A stretch of 64,000 bases of DNA, taken from Xanthomonas sp. Leaf148. GTDB taxonomy: Bacteria > Pseudomonadota > Gammaproteobacteria > Xanthomonadales > Xanthomonadaceae. Made by a program: the position numbers and the translations under genes. How positions within the stretch are numbered: position 1 is the stretch's first letter; each line of letters opens with the position of its first letter. Below the pieces are notes generated by a model that worked only from the letters and a program-made list of their open reading frames with translations, did not search any database and was not told where the DNA came from. Shown here piece after piece: positions 36,848 to 46,192 of the stretch. The DNA lies in NCBI RefSeq assembly GCF_001423585.1, contig NZ_LMOP01000014.1, forward strand, positions 17,628 through 81,627, read 5' to 3'.

Positions 36848-36861
36848 TGGTAGCGCTATCA
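36848..36861 (+). promoter_or_regulatory. xyl-box (XylR operator), transporter side
   Basis: TGGTAGCGCTATCA differs from the first box at one position. It stands 160 bp upstream of the hexuronate transporter start at 37021 and would control the plus-strand transporter-xylanase-isomerase unit. Confidence 0.7.
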
Positions 36862-37020
36862 CCCGTGGCGCAAGGCCACCTTCGTGCAGGTGCAGTGGTC
36901 GATGAATCGAATCGGACAACGCGCAAGCGACATGCTGCTTGCGCCCTTGCTTGCCGCGATGCGCAGCAGGTATCGCGACAACGCAGGCGACACGGTTGCG
37001 CGCGTGCAGGAGCCTTGCCC

Positions 37021-38337
37021 ATGAGCGATGCGCCTGCGGCCGATGCTGCCGGCCCCGGAGCGCGCCTGGGCCGGGTGCGCTGGCGCGTCTGCGCGCTGCT
37101 GCTGGCAGCGACCACCATCAACTACGTGGACCGCCAGGTGCTGGGCGTGCTTGCGCCGTTCTTGCAGACGCAGATCGGCTGGAACGAGATCCAGTACGGT
37201 TACATCGTCACTGCGTTTCAGGCGGCGTATGCGCTGGGCCTGTTGTGCAGCGGTGCGGTGATCGACCGCTTCGGGACGCGGCTTGGCTATGCGTTGGCGA
37301 TCGGGGTGTGGAGTCTGGCGGCGATGGGCCACGCGTTGGCGACCAGCGTGGTGGGCTTTGCGATTGCGCGGTTTTTCCTGGGGCTGGGCGAGTCCGGCAA
37401 CTTTCCCGCCGCGCTCAAGACCGTGGCCGAATGGTTCCCGCGCCGCGAGCGCGCGCTGGCCACCGGCATCTTCAATTCCGGCTCCAACATCGGTGCCATC
37501 GTCGCGCCCTTGCTGGTGCCGGTGATCGCTACTGCCTGGGGCTGGCAGGCGGCATTTCTGTTTACCGGCATCTTGAGCGCTACCTGGCTGGTGGTGTGGT
37601 GGTGCAGTTACCACGCGCCCGAGCAGCAACCCGGTCTGTCGAGCGCAGAACTTGCGCACATCCGCAGCGATGCACATGAGCCGGTGCAAGCGCGGTTGTC
37701 GTGGCTGCAGGTGCTGCGGCATCGCCAGGCCTGGGCGTTCGTGCTGGGCAAGTTCATCACCGACCCGATCTGGTGGTTCTTCCTGTTCTGGTTGCCTAAA
37801 TTCCTGCATGCCGAGTACGGCCTGAGTCTGCTGCAGCTGGGTGCGCCATTGATCGTGATCTTCGTGCTGGCCGATATCGGCAGCATCGCCGGTGGCTGGG
37901 TTGCCGGGCGCTTCATCGCGCGCGGCTGGAGCGTCAACCGTGCGCGCAAGACCGCGATGCTGATCTGCGCCGTCTCGGTGGTGCCGATCGTGTTTGCCGC
38001 ACGCGCAGACAATCTGTGGCTCGCGGTGGGTCTGATCGGCCTGGCCACCGCTGCACACCAGGGCTGGTCGGCTAATCTGTTTACGCTGCCCTCGGACATG
38101 TTTCCGCGGCATGCGGTGGCCACCGTGGTGGGCATCGGCGGATTTGCCGGTGCAGTGGGCGGCATGTTGATCGCCACGTTCATCGGGTTTCTACTGCAGG
38201 CGACCGGCAGCTACGTGCCGGTGTTTCTGATGGCCGGTTCGGCCTACCTGCTGGCATTGGCGGTCGTGCATGCTCTGGTACCGCGGCTGCAGCCGGCGCA
38301 GCTGCCTGCGGCCACCGCAACGCCTCCATCTTCCTGA
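37021..38337 (+). CDS. MFS hexuronate transporter (ExuT/UxuT-like)
   Basis: A 438-residue inner-membrane carrier of the anion:cation symporter branch of the major facilitator superfamily. About 12 hydrophobic segments are visible, with the family signature VDRQVLGVLAPFLQTQIGW in the first segment and loop and GLGESGNFPAALKTVAEWFP after segment 4. Its location with alpha-glucuronidase and glucuronate-degrading enzymes suggests glucuronate or 4-O-methylglucuronate uptake. AGGAG stands about 10 bases before the ATG. It ends 9 bases before the xylanase gene. Confidence 0.9.
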   Translation: MSDAPAADAAGPGARLGRVRWRVCALLLAATTINYVDRQVLGVLAPFLQTQIGWNEIQYGYIVTAFQAAYALGLLCSGAVIDRFGTRLGYALAIGVWSLAAMGHALATSVVGFAIARFFLGLGESGNFPAALKTVAEWFPRRERALATGIFNSGSNIGAIVAPLLVPVIATAWGWQAAFLFTGILSATWLVVWWCSYHAPEQQPGLSSAELAHIRSDAHEPVQARLSWLQVLRHRQAWAFVLGKFITDPIWWFFLFWLPKFLHAEYGLSLLQLGAPLIVIFVLADIGSIAGGWVAGRFIARGWSVNRARKTAMLICAVSVVPIVFAARADNLWLAVGLIGLATAAHQGWSANLFTLPSDMFPRHAVATVVGIGGFAGAVGGMLIATFIGFLLQATGSYVPVFLMAGSAYLLALAVVHALVPRLQPAQLPAATATPPSS

Positions 38338-38346
38338 GGAATCACC

Positions 38347-39339
38347 ATGTCCCTGCACACCGCGAGAATCGCACTGTTGCTGGCAGCAAGCATCGCATCG
38401 GTGGCGCAAGCCGCGCCGCTGGCAGCGGGCGCGTCCAAGTTTCTGGGTAGCGCCTACAGCCCGCAACAGGCGCAGGGCTTTGCGCAGTACTGGAACAAGC
38501 TCACCCCGGAAAACGGCGGCAAGTGGGGCACGGTGGAGACAGTGCGCGACCAGATGGACTGGCGCACGCTGGATACCGCTTACCGGTTCGCAAAAGCCAA
38601 CGGCATGCCGTTCCAGATGCATGTGATGGTGTGGGGCAATCAGCAGCCGGAATGGATCAAGACCTTGCCCCCGGCCGAGCAGCGCCGCGAGATCGAGCAG
38701 TGGTTTGCGGCCGTGGCCCAGCGCTACCCGGACATCGACCTGCTGGAAGTGGTCAACGAGCCGCTCAACGACCCGCCCAGCAAGGCCGATACCGGCGGCG
38801 GCAATTATCTGCAGGCGCTCGGCGGTGACGGCGCCAGCGGCTGGGAGTGGGTACTGCAGTCGTTTCGGCTCGCGCGCCAGCACTTTCCGCATACCAAGCT
38901 GATGATCAACGACTACAGCATCACCAACAGCGCGCAGGCTACGCAGAAGTATCTGCAGATCGTGCGGTTGCTGCAGCGCGAACAGTTGGTCGATGCCATC
39001 GGCATCCAGGAGCATGCATTCGAGACCACGCCAAACGTGGCGATGTCGGTGCATCGCACCAATCTGGATGCATTGGCCGCCACCGGCTTGCCGATTTACA
39101 TCACCGAATTCGATCTGGATGGGCCAAGCGATGCGCAGCAGCTGGCCGATTACCAGCGCGTGTTTCCGATCTTCTGGGAGCACCCGGCGGTGCGCGGCAT
39201 CACGCTGTGGGGATTCCGCCCCGGCCTGTGGCGCGATAAGGAAGCCGCCTACCTGGTGCGTGGCGATGGCAGCGAGCGCCCGGCGATGACCTGGTTACGC
39301 GATTACGTGGCTGCCCATCCCGGCACGCCTGCGCCCTGA
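38347..39339 (+). CDS. GH10 endo-1,4-beta-xylanase (short type)
   Basis: A 330-residue exported enzyme with an N-terminal signal peptide (cleavage around VAQAA). Catalytic acid/base is E138 in VVNEPL and the nucleophile E254 in ITEFDL. It lacks the YxxDL-type length of the larger GH10 protein downstream at 43726 and is a single catalytic domain, of the class active on short xylo-oligomers or in the periplasm. It sits between the transporter and uxaC in one unit. The X. campestris counterpart is probably xyn10C, which I do not assert. Confidence 0.92.
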   Translation: MSLHTARIALLLAASIASVAQAAPLAAGASKFLGSAYSPQQAQGFAQYWNKLTPENGGKWGTVETVRDQMDWRTLDTAYRFAKANGMPFQMHVMVWGNQQPEWIKTLPPAEQRREIEQWFAAVAQRYPDIDLLEVVNEPLNDPPSKADTGGGNYLQALGGDGASGWEWVLQSFRLARQHFPHTKLMINDYSITNSAQATQKYLQIVRLLQREQLVDAIGIQEHAFETTPNVAMSVHRTNLDALAATGLPIYITEFDLDGPSDAQQLADYQRVFPIFWEHPAVRGITLWGFRPGLWRDKEAAYLVRGDGSERPAMTWLRDYVAAHPGTPAP

Positions 39340-39384
39340 CGCGCGCGTTGCACGACCCATCTCAACTGTTCGGTGCCCGACCCC

Positions 39385-40806
39385 ATGCCCACCTCCTTGC
39401 CGCTGACCTGGCACGACGACCGCCTGTTGCCAGCCGACCCCGGCACGCGGGCGATTGCGCGCCGGTTGTATGCGCAGATCGCCACGCTCCCCATCATCAG
39501 CCCGCATGGCCATACCGACCCGGCCTGGTTCGCGACCAATGCCGCGTTCGCCAATGCCACCGAACTGTTGCTGGTGCCCGATCACTACGTGTTCCGCATG
39601 TTGTATAGCCAGGGCATCGATCTGGATGCGTTGGGTATCCCGCACGCCGATGGCACGCGCGCACCGGTGGACCCGCGCGCGGCATGGCGCGTGTTTGCTA
39701 CGCACTACACGTTGCTGCGCGGCACGCCGTCGGCGGTGTGGCTGAATCATGTCTTCCACACCGTCTTCGATCTGCGCATCCGCCTGGATGCTGGCACTGC
39801 CGATCATTACTACGACCACATCACCGCCGCGCTGCAGACACCAGGCTTTCGTCCGCGTGCGCTGTTCGAGCGTTTCAACATCGAGGTGATCGCCACCACC
39901 GAATCGCCGCTGGACACGCTGCAGCATCACGCGACCATTCGCGACAGCGGTTGGGCCGGCCGTGTGGTGACCGCGTACCGCCCGGACCCGGTGGTGGACC
40001 CGGAGCATGAGCAGTTTGCCGGTGCGCTGCAGCAGTTCGGTGTGCTTACTGGAGAAGACGTGCTGACCTGGCCAGGCTATCTGCGCGCGCATCGGCAACG
40101 CCGCGCATTCTTCGCAGCGCACGGCGCGACCTCCACCGATCATGGACATCCCAGTGCCGCCACCGCCGATCTGTCGCCGGGCGAGGCGCAACGCCTGTTC
40201 GACACCGTGGTGCGTGGCGCTGCAACGCCGGAACAGGCCGAGTTGTTCCGCGCACAGGTGCTGACCGAAATGGCGGCGATGAGCCTGGACGATGGCCTGG
40301 TGATGCAGCTGCATCCGGGCTGCTTCCGCAATCACAACCGGCCATTGTTTGAGCGCTACGGGCGCGACAAGGGCGCCGATATTCCGATGCGCACCGACTA
40401 TGTGCATGCGCTCAAGCCATTGCTGGATCGCTACGGCAATGATCCGCGCCTGCGCCTGATCGTGTTCACGCTGGACGAAACCAGCTACAGCCGCGAACTG
40501 GCACCTTTGGCCGGCCATTACCCCTCGCTGCTGCTGGGCCCTGCATGGTGGTTTCATGATGCGCCGGAGGGCATGTGGCGCTTCCGCGAGCAGACCCTGG
40601 CCAGCGCGGGCTTCTACAACACGGTGGGTTTCAACGACGACACGCGTGCATTCCTGTCGATCCCGGCCCGCCACGATGTCGCGCGGCGGGTAGACAGTGC
40701 GTTCCTGGCCAAGCTGGTCGCCGAGCATCGCTTGGAGGAAGACGAAGCAGTGGAGGTGGCGATGGATCTTGCGTATCGGCTGCCCAAACAGGCTTACAAG
40801 CTGTGA
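39385..40806 (+). CDS. uxaC: Glucuronate isomerase
   Basis: Interconverts D-glucuronate and D-fructuronate, the first cytoplasmic step after release of glucuronate from xylan side chains. The 473-residue protein has the amidohydrolase-like metal site ISPHGHTDP (HxH) near residue 43 and later RIHYLD-like segments, with WWFHDAPEGM and FLSIPARHDVARR at the C-terminal side as in UxaC. ATG 39385 is chosen over an in-frame GTG 12 bases upstream; a clear ribosome binding site is missing for both, and the 45-bp gap from the xylanase gene suggests the same unit. Confidence 0.93.
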   Translation: MPTSLPLTWHDDRLLPADPGTRAIARRLYAQIATLPIISPHGHTDPAWFATNAAFANATELLLVPDHYVFRMLYSQGIDLDALGIPHADGTRAPVDPRAAWRVFATHYTLLRGTPSAVWLNHVFHTVFDLRIRLDAGTADHYYDHITAALQTPGFRPRALFERFNIEVIATTESPLDTLQHHATIRDSGWAGRVVTAYRPDPVVDPEHEQFAGALQQFGVLTGEDVLTWPGYLRAHRQRRAFFAAHGATSTDHGHPSAATADLSPGEAQRLFDTVVRGAATPEQAELFRAQVLTEMAAMSLDDGLVMQLHPGCFRNHNRPLFERYGRDKGADIPMRTDYVHALKPLLDRYGNDPRLRLIVFTLDETSYSRELAPLAGHYPSLLLGPAWWFHDAPEGMWRFREQTLASAGFYNTVGFNDDTRAFLSIPARHDVARRVDSAFLAKLVAEHRLEEDEAVEVAMDLAYRLPKQAYKL

Positions 40807-40880
40807 TGCAACCGCAGCGCTGCGTGTGCGGCAGTGATACGACGCAGCAGCGGCGTGCAACGTCGCGTCATACGCAATGC

Positions 40881-40889
40881 GGGGGGGGG
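40881..40889 (+). repeat. Run of nine G residues before the GH2 gene
   Basis: A G9 tract stands between the uxaC stop and the GH2 gene, just behind a possible ATG at 40877 and before one at 40898. G tracts of this length can slip during replication. Confidence 0.85.
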
Positions 40890-40942
40890 CTGAGGTCATG
40901 ACCAACGTACAGTCGCCACGCGCTGCAACGTGGAGCAATGCC

Positions 40943-43675
40943 ATGCGCGTTAGCTGCACCAACATGATCTGCACCGTCATGATCTGTGCCGGGCTTGCAC
41001 TGCCCACCCTCGACGCCACCGCACAGACCAGCGCACCGCGCGAGCGGGTGTCGCTCAACGGGCAATGGCGCTTTCAGCGCGACGACCCGCCGGGTAATAC
41101 GGTGGTACTCGATTACGACGCGCGCCCGCAGGTGATCCGCAGCGAAGACGGCAAGGTGGCCGATGCGCGCCCGGATCAGGCGCAGCAGCTGCGCACAGCG
41201 GCCAAGGACGTGCTCAAGCCGTGGATTCTGCCAACCGCCAACGCCCTGATCGCCGACCCGGCGCAACGGCATCGACGCCCGCCCGGCAATCCCGGCAACG
41301 ACGTCGCGTATGTGCAGCCGCAGTTCGACGATAGCCGCTGGCAAACCGTGGATCTGCCACACGACTGGGCCATCGCCGGGCCGTTTCTGGTCGATGGTCC
41401 GTACGGCGGGATGGGGCGTCTGCCGAGTTGGGGCATCGGCTGGTATCGCAAAACCCTGGACATTCCGGTCAGCGATCGCGGCCGCTCGCTGTTTCTTGAT
41501 CTCGATGGCGCGATGTCCTATGCCACGGTCTGGCTCAACGGCAGGCTGGTCGGCGGCTGGCCTTACGGCTATAGCTCCTGGCGTGTGGACCTGACACCGT
41601 ATGCGATTCCCGGCGCGCGCAACCAGCTGGCGATTCGTCTGGATAATCCACCCGATTCGGCGCGCTGGTATCCCGGTGGCGGGCTATATCGCAGTGTGTG
41701 GCTGACCAAGACTGCGCCGCTGCACATCGCACAGTGGGGCACGCAGCTGACCACCCCCCAGGTGTCGGCCGCATCCGCACAGATCCAGCTGGCCGTGACG
41801 CTGGATAACGCTGCGCGCACTGCTGCGCAGGCGCAGGTCAGCACCGCCATCTACGTGCTCGACGCGGCAACAGGCACACGCAGTGGCGATGCGGTCGCGC
41901 AGATTCCCGTAGCGCAGATTGCCGTGCCTGCCGGCGGTAGCACCCGCGTTCAGGGCAGCGTGCAGATCGATGCACCACGCCTATGGGGCCCACCGCCGAC
42001 CCAGCAACCGCATCGCTACGTGGCGGTGACCGAGGTGCGCCAGCGGGGGCAGGTGATGGATCGCTACGAAACCCCGTTCGGCATCCGCAGCATCGTGTTC
42101 GATGCGGACAAGGGCCTGCTGGTCAACGGCGAGCATGTGGCGATTCGCGGGGTGAACAACCATCACGATCTCGGCGCGCTCGGTGCCGCGTTCAATGTGC
42201 GCGCCGCCGAGCGGCAGTTGCAGTTGCTGCAACAGATGGGTGCCAACGCCATCCGCATGAGCCACAACCCACCCGCACCGGAGTTGCTGGAACTCACCGA
42301 TCGCATGGGCCTGCTGGTGGTGGACGAGGTGTTCGACAGTTGGGAGATGAACAAGACGCCGCTGGATTTCCATCTGGTATTTGGGCAATGGCATGAGCCG
42401 GATCTGCGCGCGATGTTGCGACGCGACCGCAACCATCCGTCGGTGATGCTGTGGAGTGTCGGCAATGAAGTCGGCGAGCAATACACCGGGCAACAGGGCG
42501 CGTCCATCGCGCGCACGCTGCACGCCATCGTGCATGACGAAGATCCGTCGCGGCCGGCCACGGTCGCGATGAACTACGCTTCGCCGGACATGCCATTGCC
42601 GGCCGCGCTGGATGTCATCAGCCTCAACTACCAGGGCGAGGGCATCCGCGATGCGCCGGAGTTCGCAGGCACCGAGCGCATCCGCAAACCGCCGCAATAT
42701 CCGGCGTTTCATGCGGCATTCCCGCACAAGGCCATTGTCAGCAGTGAAACCGCATCGGCCTTGAGCAGCCGCGGCGTGTATCTGTTTCCGGTGAGCCCGG
42801 ACATCAGCGCGCCGGTGCGCGACGGGCGCGGCGGCGACTCGGTGGCGCATCAGGTCAGCGCCTACGAGCTGCATGCGGTGGACTTCGGCTCCAGTGCCGA
42901 CAAGGTATTTGCGGCGCTGGACCGGCACCCGTATGTCGCCGGTGAATTCGTCTGGACCGGCTTCGACTATCTGGGTGAGCCCACGCCGTATTACAGCTCG
43001 CGCAGTGCGTATTCGGGCATCTTCGATCTGGCAGGGTTTCCCAAGGATCGCTACTGGTTGTATCAGGCGCGCTGGCGCCCGCAGCTGCCCATGGCGCATC
43101 TGCTGCCGCACTGGAGCTGGCCCGGCCGCGAGGGCCAGGTGACGCCGGTGCATGTGTTTACCTCTGGCGATGAGGCCGAGCTGTTCGTCAATGGTGTCTC
43201 GCAGGGGCGCAAGCGCAAGCGCGCGCTGCACTACCGGCTGCGCTGGGACGATGTGGTGTACCAGCCCGGCGAGCTACGTGTGCAGGCCTACAAGGACGGC
43301 AAGCCGTGGGCCAGCGATCGCGTGCAGACCGCCGGCCGCGCGGCGCGCCTGCAGATCACGCCCGACCGCAGCCGCATCGACGGCGACGGCCGGGATCTGA
43401 GCTTCGTCACCGTGCAATTGCTGGATCGCGACGGACGGCCTGCACCCACCGCCGGCGACCGCCTGCGGTTTCGGATCGATGGCCCGGGCGAACTGGTCGC
43501 CACCGACAACGGCGACCCCACCAATCTGGAGTCGTTCGCTTCGCCGCAACGCAACGCCTTCAACGGGCTGTGCCTGGCGATCGTGCGGGCGAAGGCGGGC
43601 GCACGCGGCACCATCACCCTGCATGTCGAATCGGACAGCCTGGACGCCGCGCAGGCGCAGATCGTGGCGCAGTGA
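40943..43675 (+). CDS. GH2 family beta-galactosidase/beta-glycosidase-like enzyme
   Basis: A 910-residue exported enzyme: signal peptide MRVSCTNMICTVMICAGLALP followed by the sugar-binding, immunoglobulin-like and TIM-barrel domains. Acid/base E509 lies in WSVGNEVGE and the nucleophile E668 in AGEFVWTGFDY. The C-terminal third carries the DUF4982-type beta domains with GEL..R..YKDGK pattern. Starts at 40877, 40898 and 40943 are all in frame; the last gives the canonical signal. In a xylan locus it could remove galactose or other sugars from side chains. The substrate cannot be decided from the sequence. Confidence 0.87.
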   Translation: MRVSCTNMICTVMICAGLALPTLDATAQTSAPRERVSLNGQWRFQRDDPPGNTVVLDYDARPQVIRSEDGKVADARPDQAQQLRTAAKDVLKPWILPTANALIADPAQRHRRPPGNPGNDVAYVQPQFDDSRWQTVDLPHDWAIAGPFLVDGPYGGMGRLPSWGIGWYRKTLDIPVSDRGRSLFLDLDGAMSYATVWLNGRLVGGWPYGYSSWRVDLTPYAIPGARNQLAIRLDNPPDSARWYPGGGLYRSVWLTKTAPLHIAQWGTQLTTPQVSAASAQIQLAVTLDNAARTAAQAQVSTAIYVLDAATGTRSGDAVAQIPVAQIAVPAGGSTRVQGSVQIDAPRLWGPPPTQQPHRYVAVTEVRQRGQVMDRYETPFGIRSIVFDADKGLLVNGEHVAIRGVNNHHDLGALGAAFNVRAAERQLQLLQQMGANAIRMSHNPPAPELLELTDRMGLLVVDEVFDSWEMNKTPLDFHLVFGQWHEPDLRAMLRRDRNHPSVMLWSVGNEVGEQYTGQQGASIARTLHAIVHDEDPSRPATVAMNYASPDMPLPAALDVISLNYQGEGIRDAPEFAGTERIRKPPQYPAFHAAFPHKAIVSSETASALSSRGVYLFPVSPDISAPVRDGRGGDSVAHQVSAYELHAVDFGSSADKVFAALDRHPYVAGEFVWTGFDYLGEPTPYYSSRSAYSGIFDLAGFPKDRYWLYQARWRPQLPMAHLLPHWSWPGREGQVTPVHVFTSGDEAELFVNGVSQGRKRKRALHYRLRWDDVVYQPGELRVQAYKDGKPWASDRVQTAGRAARLQITPDRSRIDGDGRDLSFVTVQLLDRDGRPAPTAGDRLRFRIDGPGELVATDNGDPTNLESFASPQRNAFNGLCLAIVRAKAGARGTITLHVESDSLDAAQAQIVAQ

Positions 43676-43725
43676 TAAGGCTGCTCACTACCTGTCGCCT
43701 GCAGCACCTCACCTTGGAACCTGCC

Positions 43726-44907
43726 ATGCACACGCACCTGCCCACTCTTGCAACCCTGTTGCGCATTGCCATTGTGGGCGTCAGCGCGATCGCCGCCCTG
43801 CCTGCAGCCGCGCGTTGCGACACCGCCGCCACATCGCTCAAGCGCGCGTATGCCGACGGGTTTTTGCTCGGCACTGCGGTCAATGCCGACATCGTCTCCG
43901 GCAAGGACGCCGCGGCCGCAGCATTGGTGGCCTGCCACTTCAACGCGGTCACCCCGGAGAACGTGATGAAGGCCGAGGTCGTTGCGCCGCGCCCGGGCGT
44001 CTTCGACTTTCGCGCTGCAGATGCGTTCGCGGACTACGCGCAACGCAATCACCTGTTTGTGGTGGGGCATACGCTGGTCTGGCATAACCAGACCCCGGAC
44101 TGGTTCTTTGTCGATGCGCAGGGCAAGCCTAATAGCTCGGCCGCGCAGATCGAGCGCATGCGCGCACACATCGCAGGCGTGGCCGGGCGCTACGTCGGCA
44201 AGGTGCAGGCCTGGGATGTGGTCAACGAGATCATCGACGAAGATGGCAGTTACCGTTCCACCAACTGGGTACAACGCGTGGGCGATGGCGACACCGTGGT
44301 GCGCAATGCGTTTACCTTTGCGCAGCGGTATGCACCGGATGCAGAGCTCTACTACAACGACTTCAACGCATGGCGGCCGGCCAAGCGCGACGGCATCGTA
44401 CGCATGGTCAAGATGCTGCAGCAATCCGGCATCCGCATCGACGGTGTCGGCATGCAAGGGCACTGGGGGCTCGACTATCCCAGCCTGCGCGATATCGAAG
44501 ACGCCATCGACGCCTACGCCGCACTCGGCATCAAGGTCATGATCACCGAGCTCGATGTGGACGTGCTGCCGCTCACCAAGGAAGGCCAGGTCATCGGCAC
44601 CGGGATGGCACACAAACAGTTCCAACTGCCAGAATTCAAGCGCTTTCTGGATCCCTACCGCGATGGGCTGCCGCCTGCTGTGCAGGCACAATTGCGCGAC
44701 CGCTACGCGGAGCTGTTCGCACTGTTCTGGCGCAAGCGCGACAAGCTGGCGCGCGTGAGCGTGTGGGGCGTCAGCGACGGCATGTCGTGGAAGAACGATT
44801 ACCCGGTGCCAGGCCGCACCAATTACCCGCTGCTATTCGACCGCAATCACCAGCCAAAACCGGCGCTGGATGCGGTGTTGGCGGTGCCTGAGAGTGCGGG
44901 TCGATAG
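43726..44907 (+). CDS. xyn10A: GH10 endo-1,4-beta-xylanase, secreted
   Basis: A 393-residue enzyme with a signal peptide (MHTHLPTLATLLRIAIVGVS...AAARC). The GH10 barrel starts FLLGTAVNADI; acid/base E168 in WDVVNEIIDE and nucleophile E275 in ITELDVD; the HWGLDYP segment is typical of the family. It is secreted or periplasmic and cleaves the xylan backbone. It lies 50 bases after the GH2 gene in a likely common unit with uxaC and the shorter GH10 protein. The symbol is by analogy. Confidence 0.93.
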   Translation: MHTHLPTLATLLRIAIVGVSAIAALPAAARCDTAATSLKRAYADGFLLGTAVNADIVSGKDAAAAALVACHFNAVTPENVMKAEVVAPRPGVFDFRAADAFADYAQRNHLFVVGHTLVWHNQTPDWFFVDAQGKPNSSAAQIERMRAHIAGVAGRYVGKVQAWDVVNEIIDEDGSYRSTNWVQRVGDGDTVVRNAFTFAQRYAPDAELYYNDFNAWRPAKRDGIVRMVKMLQQSGIRIDGVGMQGHWGLDYPSLRDIEDAIDAYAALGIKVMITELDVDVLPLTKEGQVIGTGMAHKQFQLPEFKRFLDPYRDGLPPAVQAQLRDRYAELFALFWRKRDKLARVSVWGVSDGMSWKNDYPVPGRTNYPLLFDRNHQPKPALDAVLAVPESAGR

Positions 44908-44985
44908 TCGCGTTCGCCAACATGCACGGGGACCCTGCCGCCGCATGATGGCATGATGCACTCACCTGGATTTCCGGACTTCCCG

Positions 44986-46023
44986 ATGCGCTTGCCGTCC
45001 TATCTGTTGTTGGCCGTTCCGTTATTGGCGATTGTCGCTGCCTGCACCAAGAAGGATCCGCCGCCGCCGCGCTTCCCAGCCATCGGGCATGTGGAAACCT
45101 TCGATCGCCGCTTCGGCGAGGTGGTTGCCGCAGACGCGCGGATCGAGAAGCTCACCGAAGGCTTCACCTGGTCCGAAGGCCCGGCATGGGTGCGCAATGG
45201 CGGCTATCTGTTGTTTACCGATGTGCCGGAAAACAAGCTGTATCGCTGGTCCGAAGAGGCCGGCCTGTCGGTGTTGCTGTCGCCCTCGGGCTATGTGGGC
45301 CCGGAGCAGGCCACGCTACGCGAAGCCGGTGCCAACGGACTGTATGCCGAGCCCGATGGCACCGTGTTGCTGGCCGACTCCGGTACCCGCATCGTCGCCA
45401 GGCTCGACCCGGCCACACGCAAAAAAACGCCGCTGGCCACCAGCTTCGAAGGCAAACGTTTCAATAGCCCGAATGATGTGGTCCGTCGCACTGACGGCGT
45501 GGTGTTCTTCACCGACCCGCCGTACGGCTTGAAGGATCTGAACGACTCGCCGGTCAAGGAGCTGCGTTTCAACGGCGTCTATCGGCTGGACACCGATGGC
45601 AGCGTGCATCTGCTGGACGACAGCCTGAGCTTCCCCAACGGCATTGCGCTCTCGCCCGATGCGCGCACCTTGTACGTTTCCAATTCCGATCCGGAACGGC
45701 CGATCTGGATGGCGTACGCGCTCGACGCGCGTGGCGCGGTCACCAGCAAGCGTGTGTTCGCCGATGCCTCGGATCTGGTGGGCAAGGACTCGCCAGGACT
45801 GCCGGACGGCATGGCTGTGTCCGCCGACGGCCACTTGTTTGCCACCGGCCCCGGCGGCGTCATCGTCTTCAACCCGGCCGGCCAACGCCTGGGCCGCATC
45901 GAAACCGGCGAAGCCATCTCCAACTGCGCCTTCGGCAACGACGGTCACACGCTCTACATGACCTCGCACGCGATGCTGACACGCGTGCGGGTCAAGGCGC
46001 TGGGGTTGCAGTTTGCGCGATAA
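44986..46023 (+). CDS. SMP-30/gluconolactonase family lipoprotein
   Basis: A 345-residue protein beginning with a lipoprotein signal: lipobox VAAC with cysteine at residue 20. The body is a six-bladed beta propeller of the SMP-30 type (EGFTWSEGPAWV, VRRTDGVVFFTDPPYG, SFPNGIALSPD, PDGMAVSADGH). These enzymes hydrolyse sugar lactones; the metal ligands Glu and Asn/Asp of the family are visible as EGPAW and FPNGI and PDGM. ATG 44986 is preferred since it gives the signal; 44953 is an alternative. It ends the plus-strand unit of the locus. Confidence 0.85.
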   Translation: MRLPSYLLLAVPLLAIVAACTKKDPPPPRFPAIGHVETFDRRFGEVVAADARIEKLTEGFTWSEGPAWVRNGGYLLFTDVPENKLYRWSEEAGLSVLLSPSGYVGPEQATLREAGANGLYAEPDGTVLLADSGTRIVARLDPATRKKTPLATSFEGKRFNSPNDVVRRTDGVVFFTDPPYGLKDLNDSPVKELRFNGVYRLDTDGSVHLLDDSLSFPNGIALSPDARTLYVSNSDPERPIWMAYALDARGAVTSKRVFADASDLVGKDSPGLPDGMAVSADGHLFATGPGGVIVFNPAGQRLGRIETGEAISNCAFGNDGHTLYMTSHAMLTRVRVKALGLQFAR

Positions 46024-46068
46024 CACCTATCGGGCGACCAAACTTTAGTCCATCCAGTCGCCGCTCTT

Positions 46069-46092
46069 GTAGGAGCGGCCCTGGCCGCGATG
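46069..46092. repeat. REP-like palindrome
   Basis: GTAGGAGCGGCCCTGGCCGCGATGG is a dyad with the stem GCGGCC/GGCCGC at 46075-46088. Very similar sequences are widespread as intergenic REP elements in Xanthomonas and Pseudomonas. It lies between two convergent genes. Confidence 0.65.
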
Positions 46093-46192
46093 GAGCGTTA
46101 GCGATATCCCTGCATGACAAGTAGCCCTGCATGACACGTCGCTTTTCCTTCAAGCCACTCCTGCGATTCGACTCGGCTGTCGCCCACGCTGC

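Noticed and set aside
36564..37121. Upstream extension of the xylan receptor frame
   Set aside because: It adds an Arg-rich leader with no signal peptide and covers an operator box; the GTG at 36563 with AAGGGAA and a signal peptide is better.
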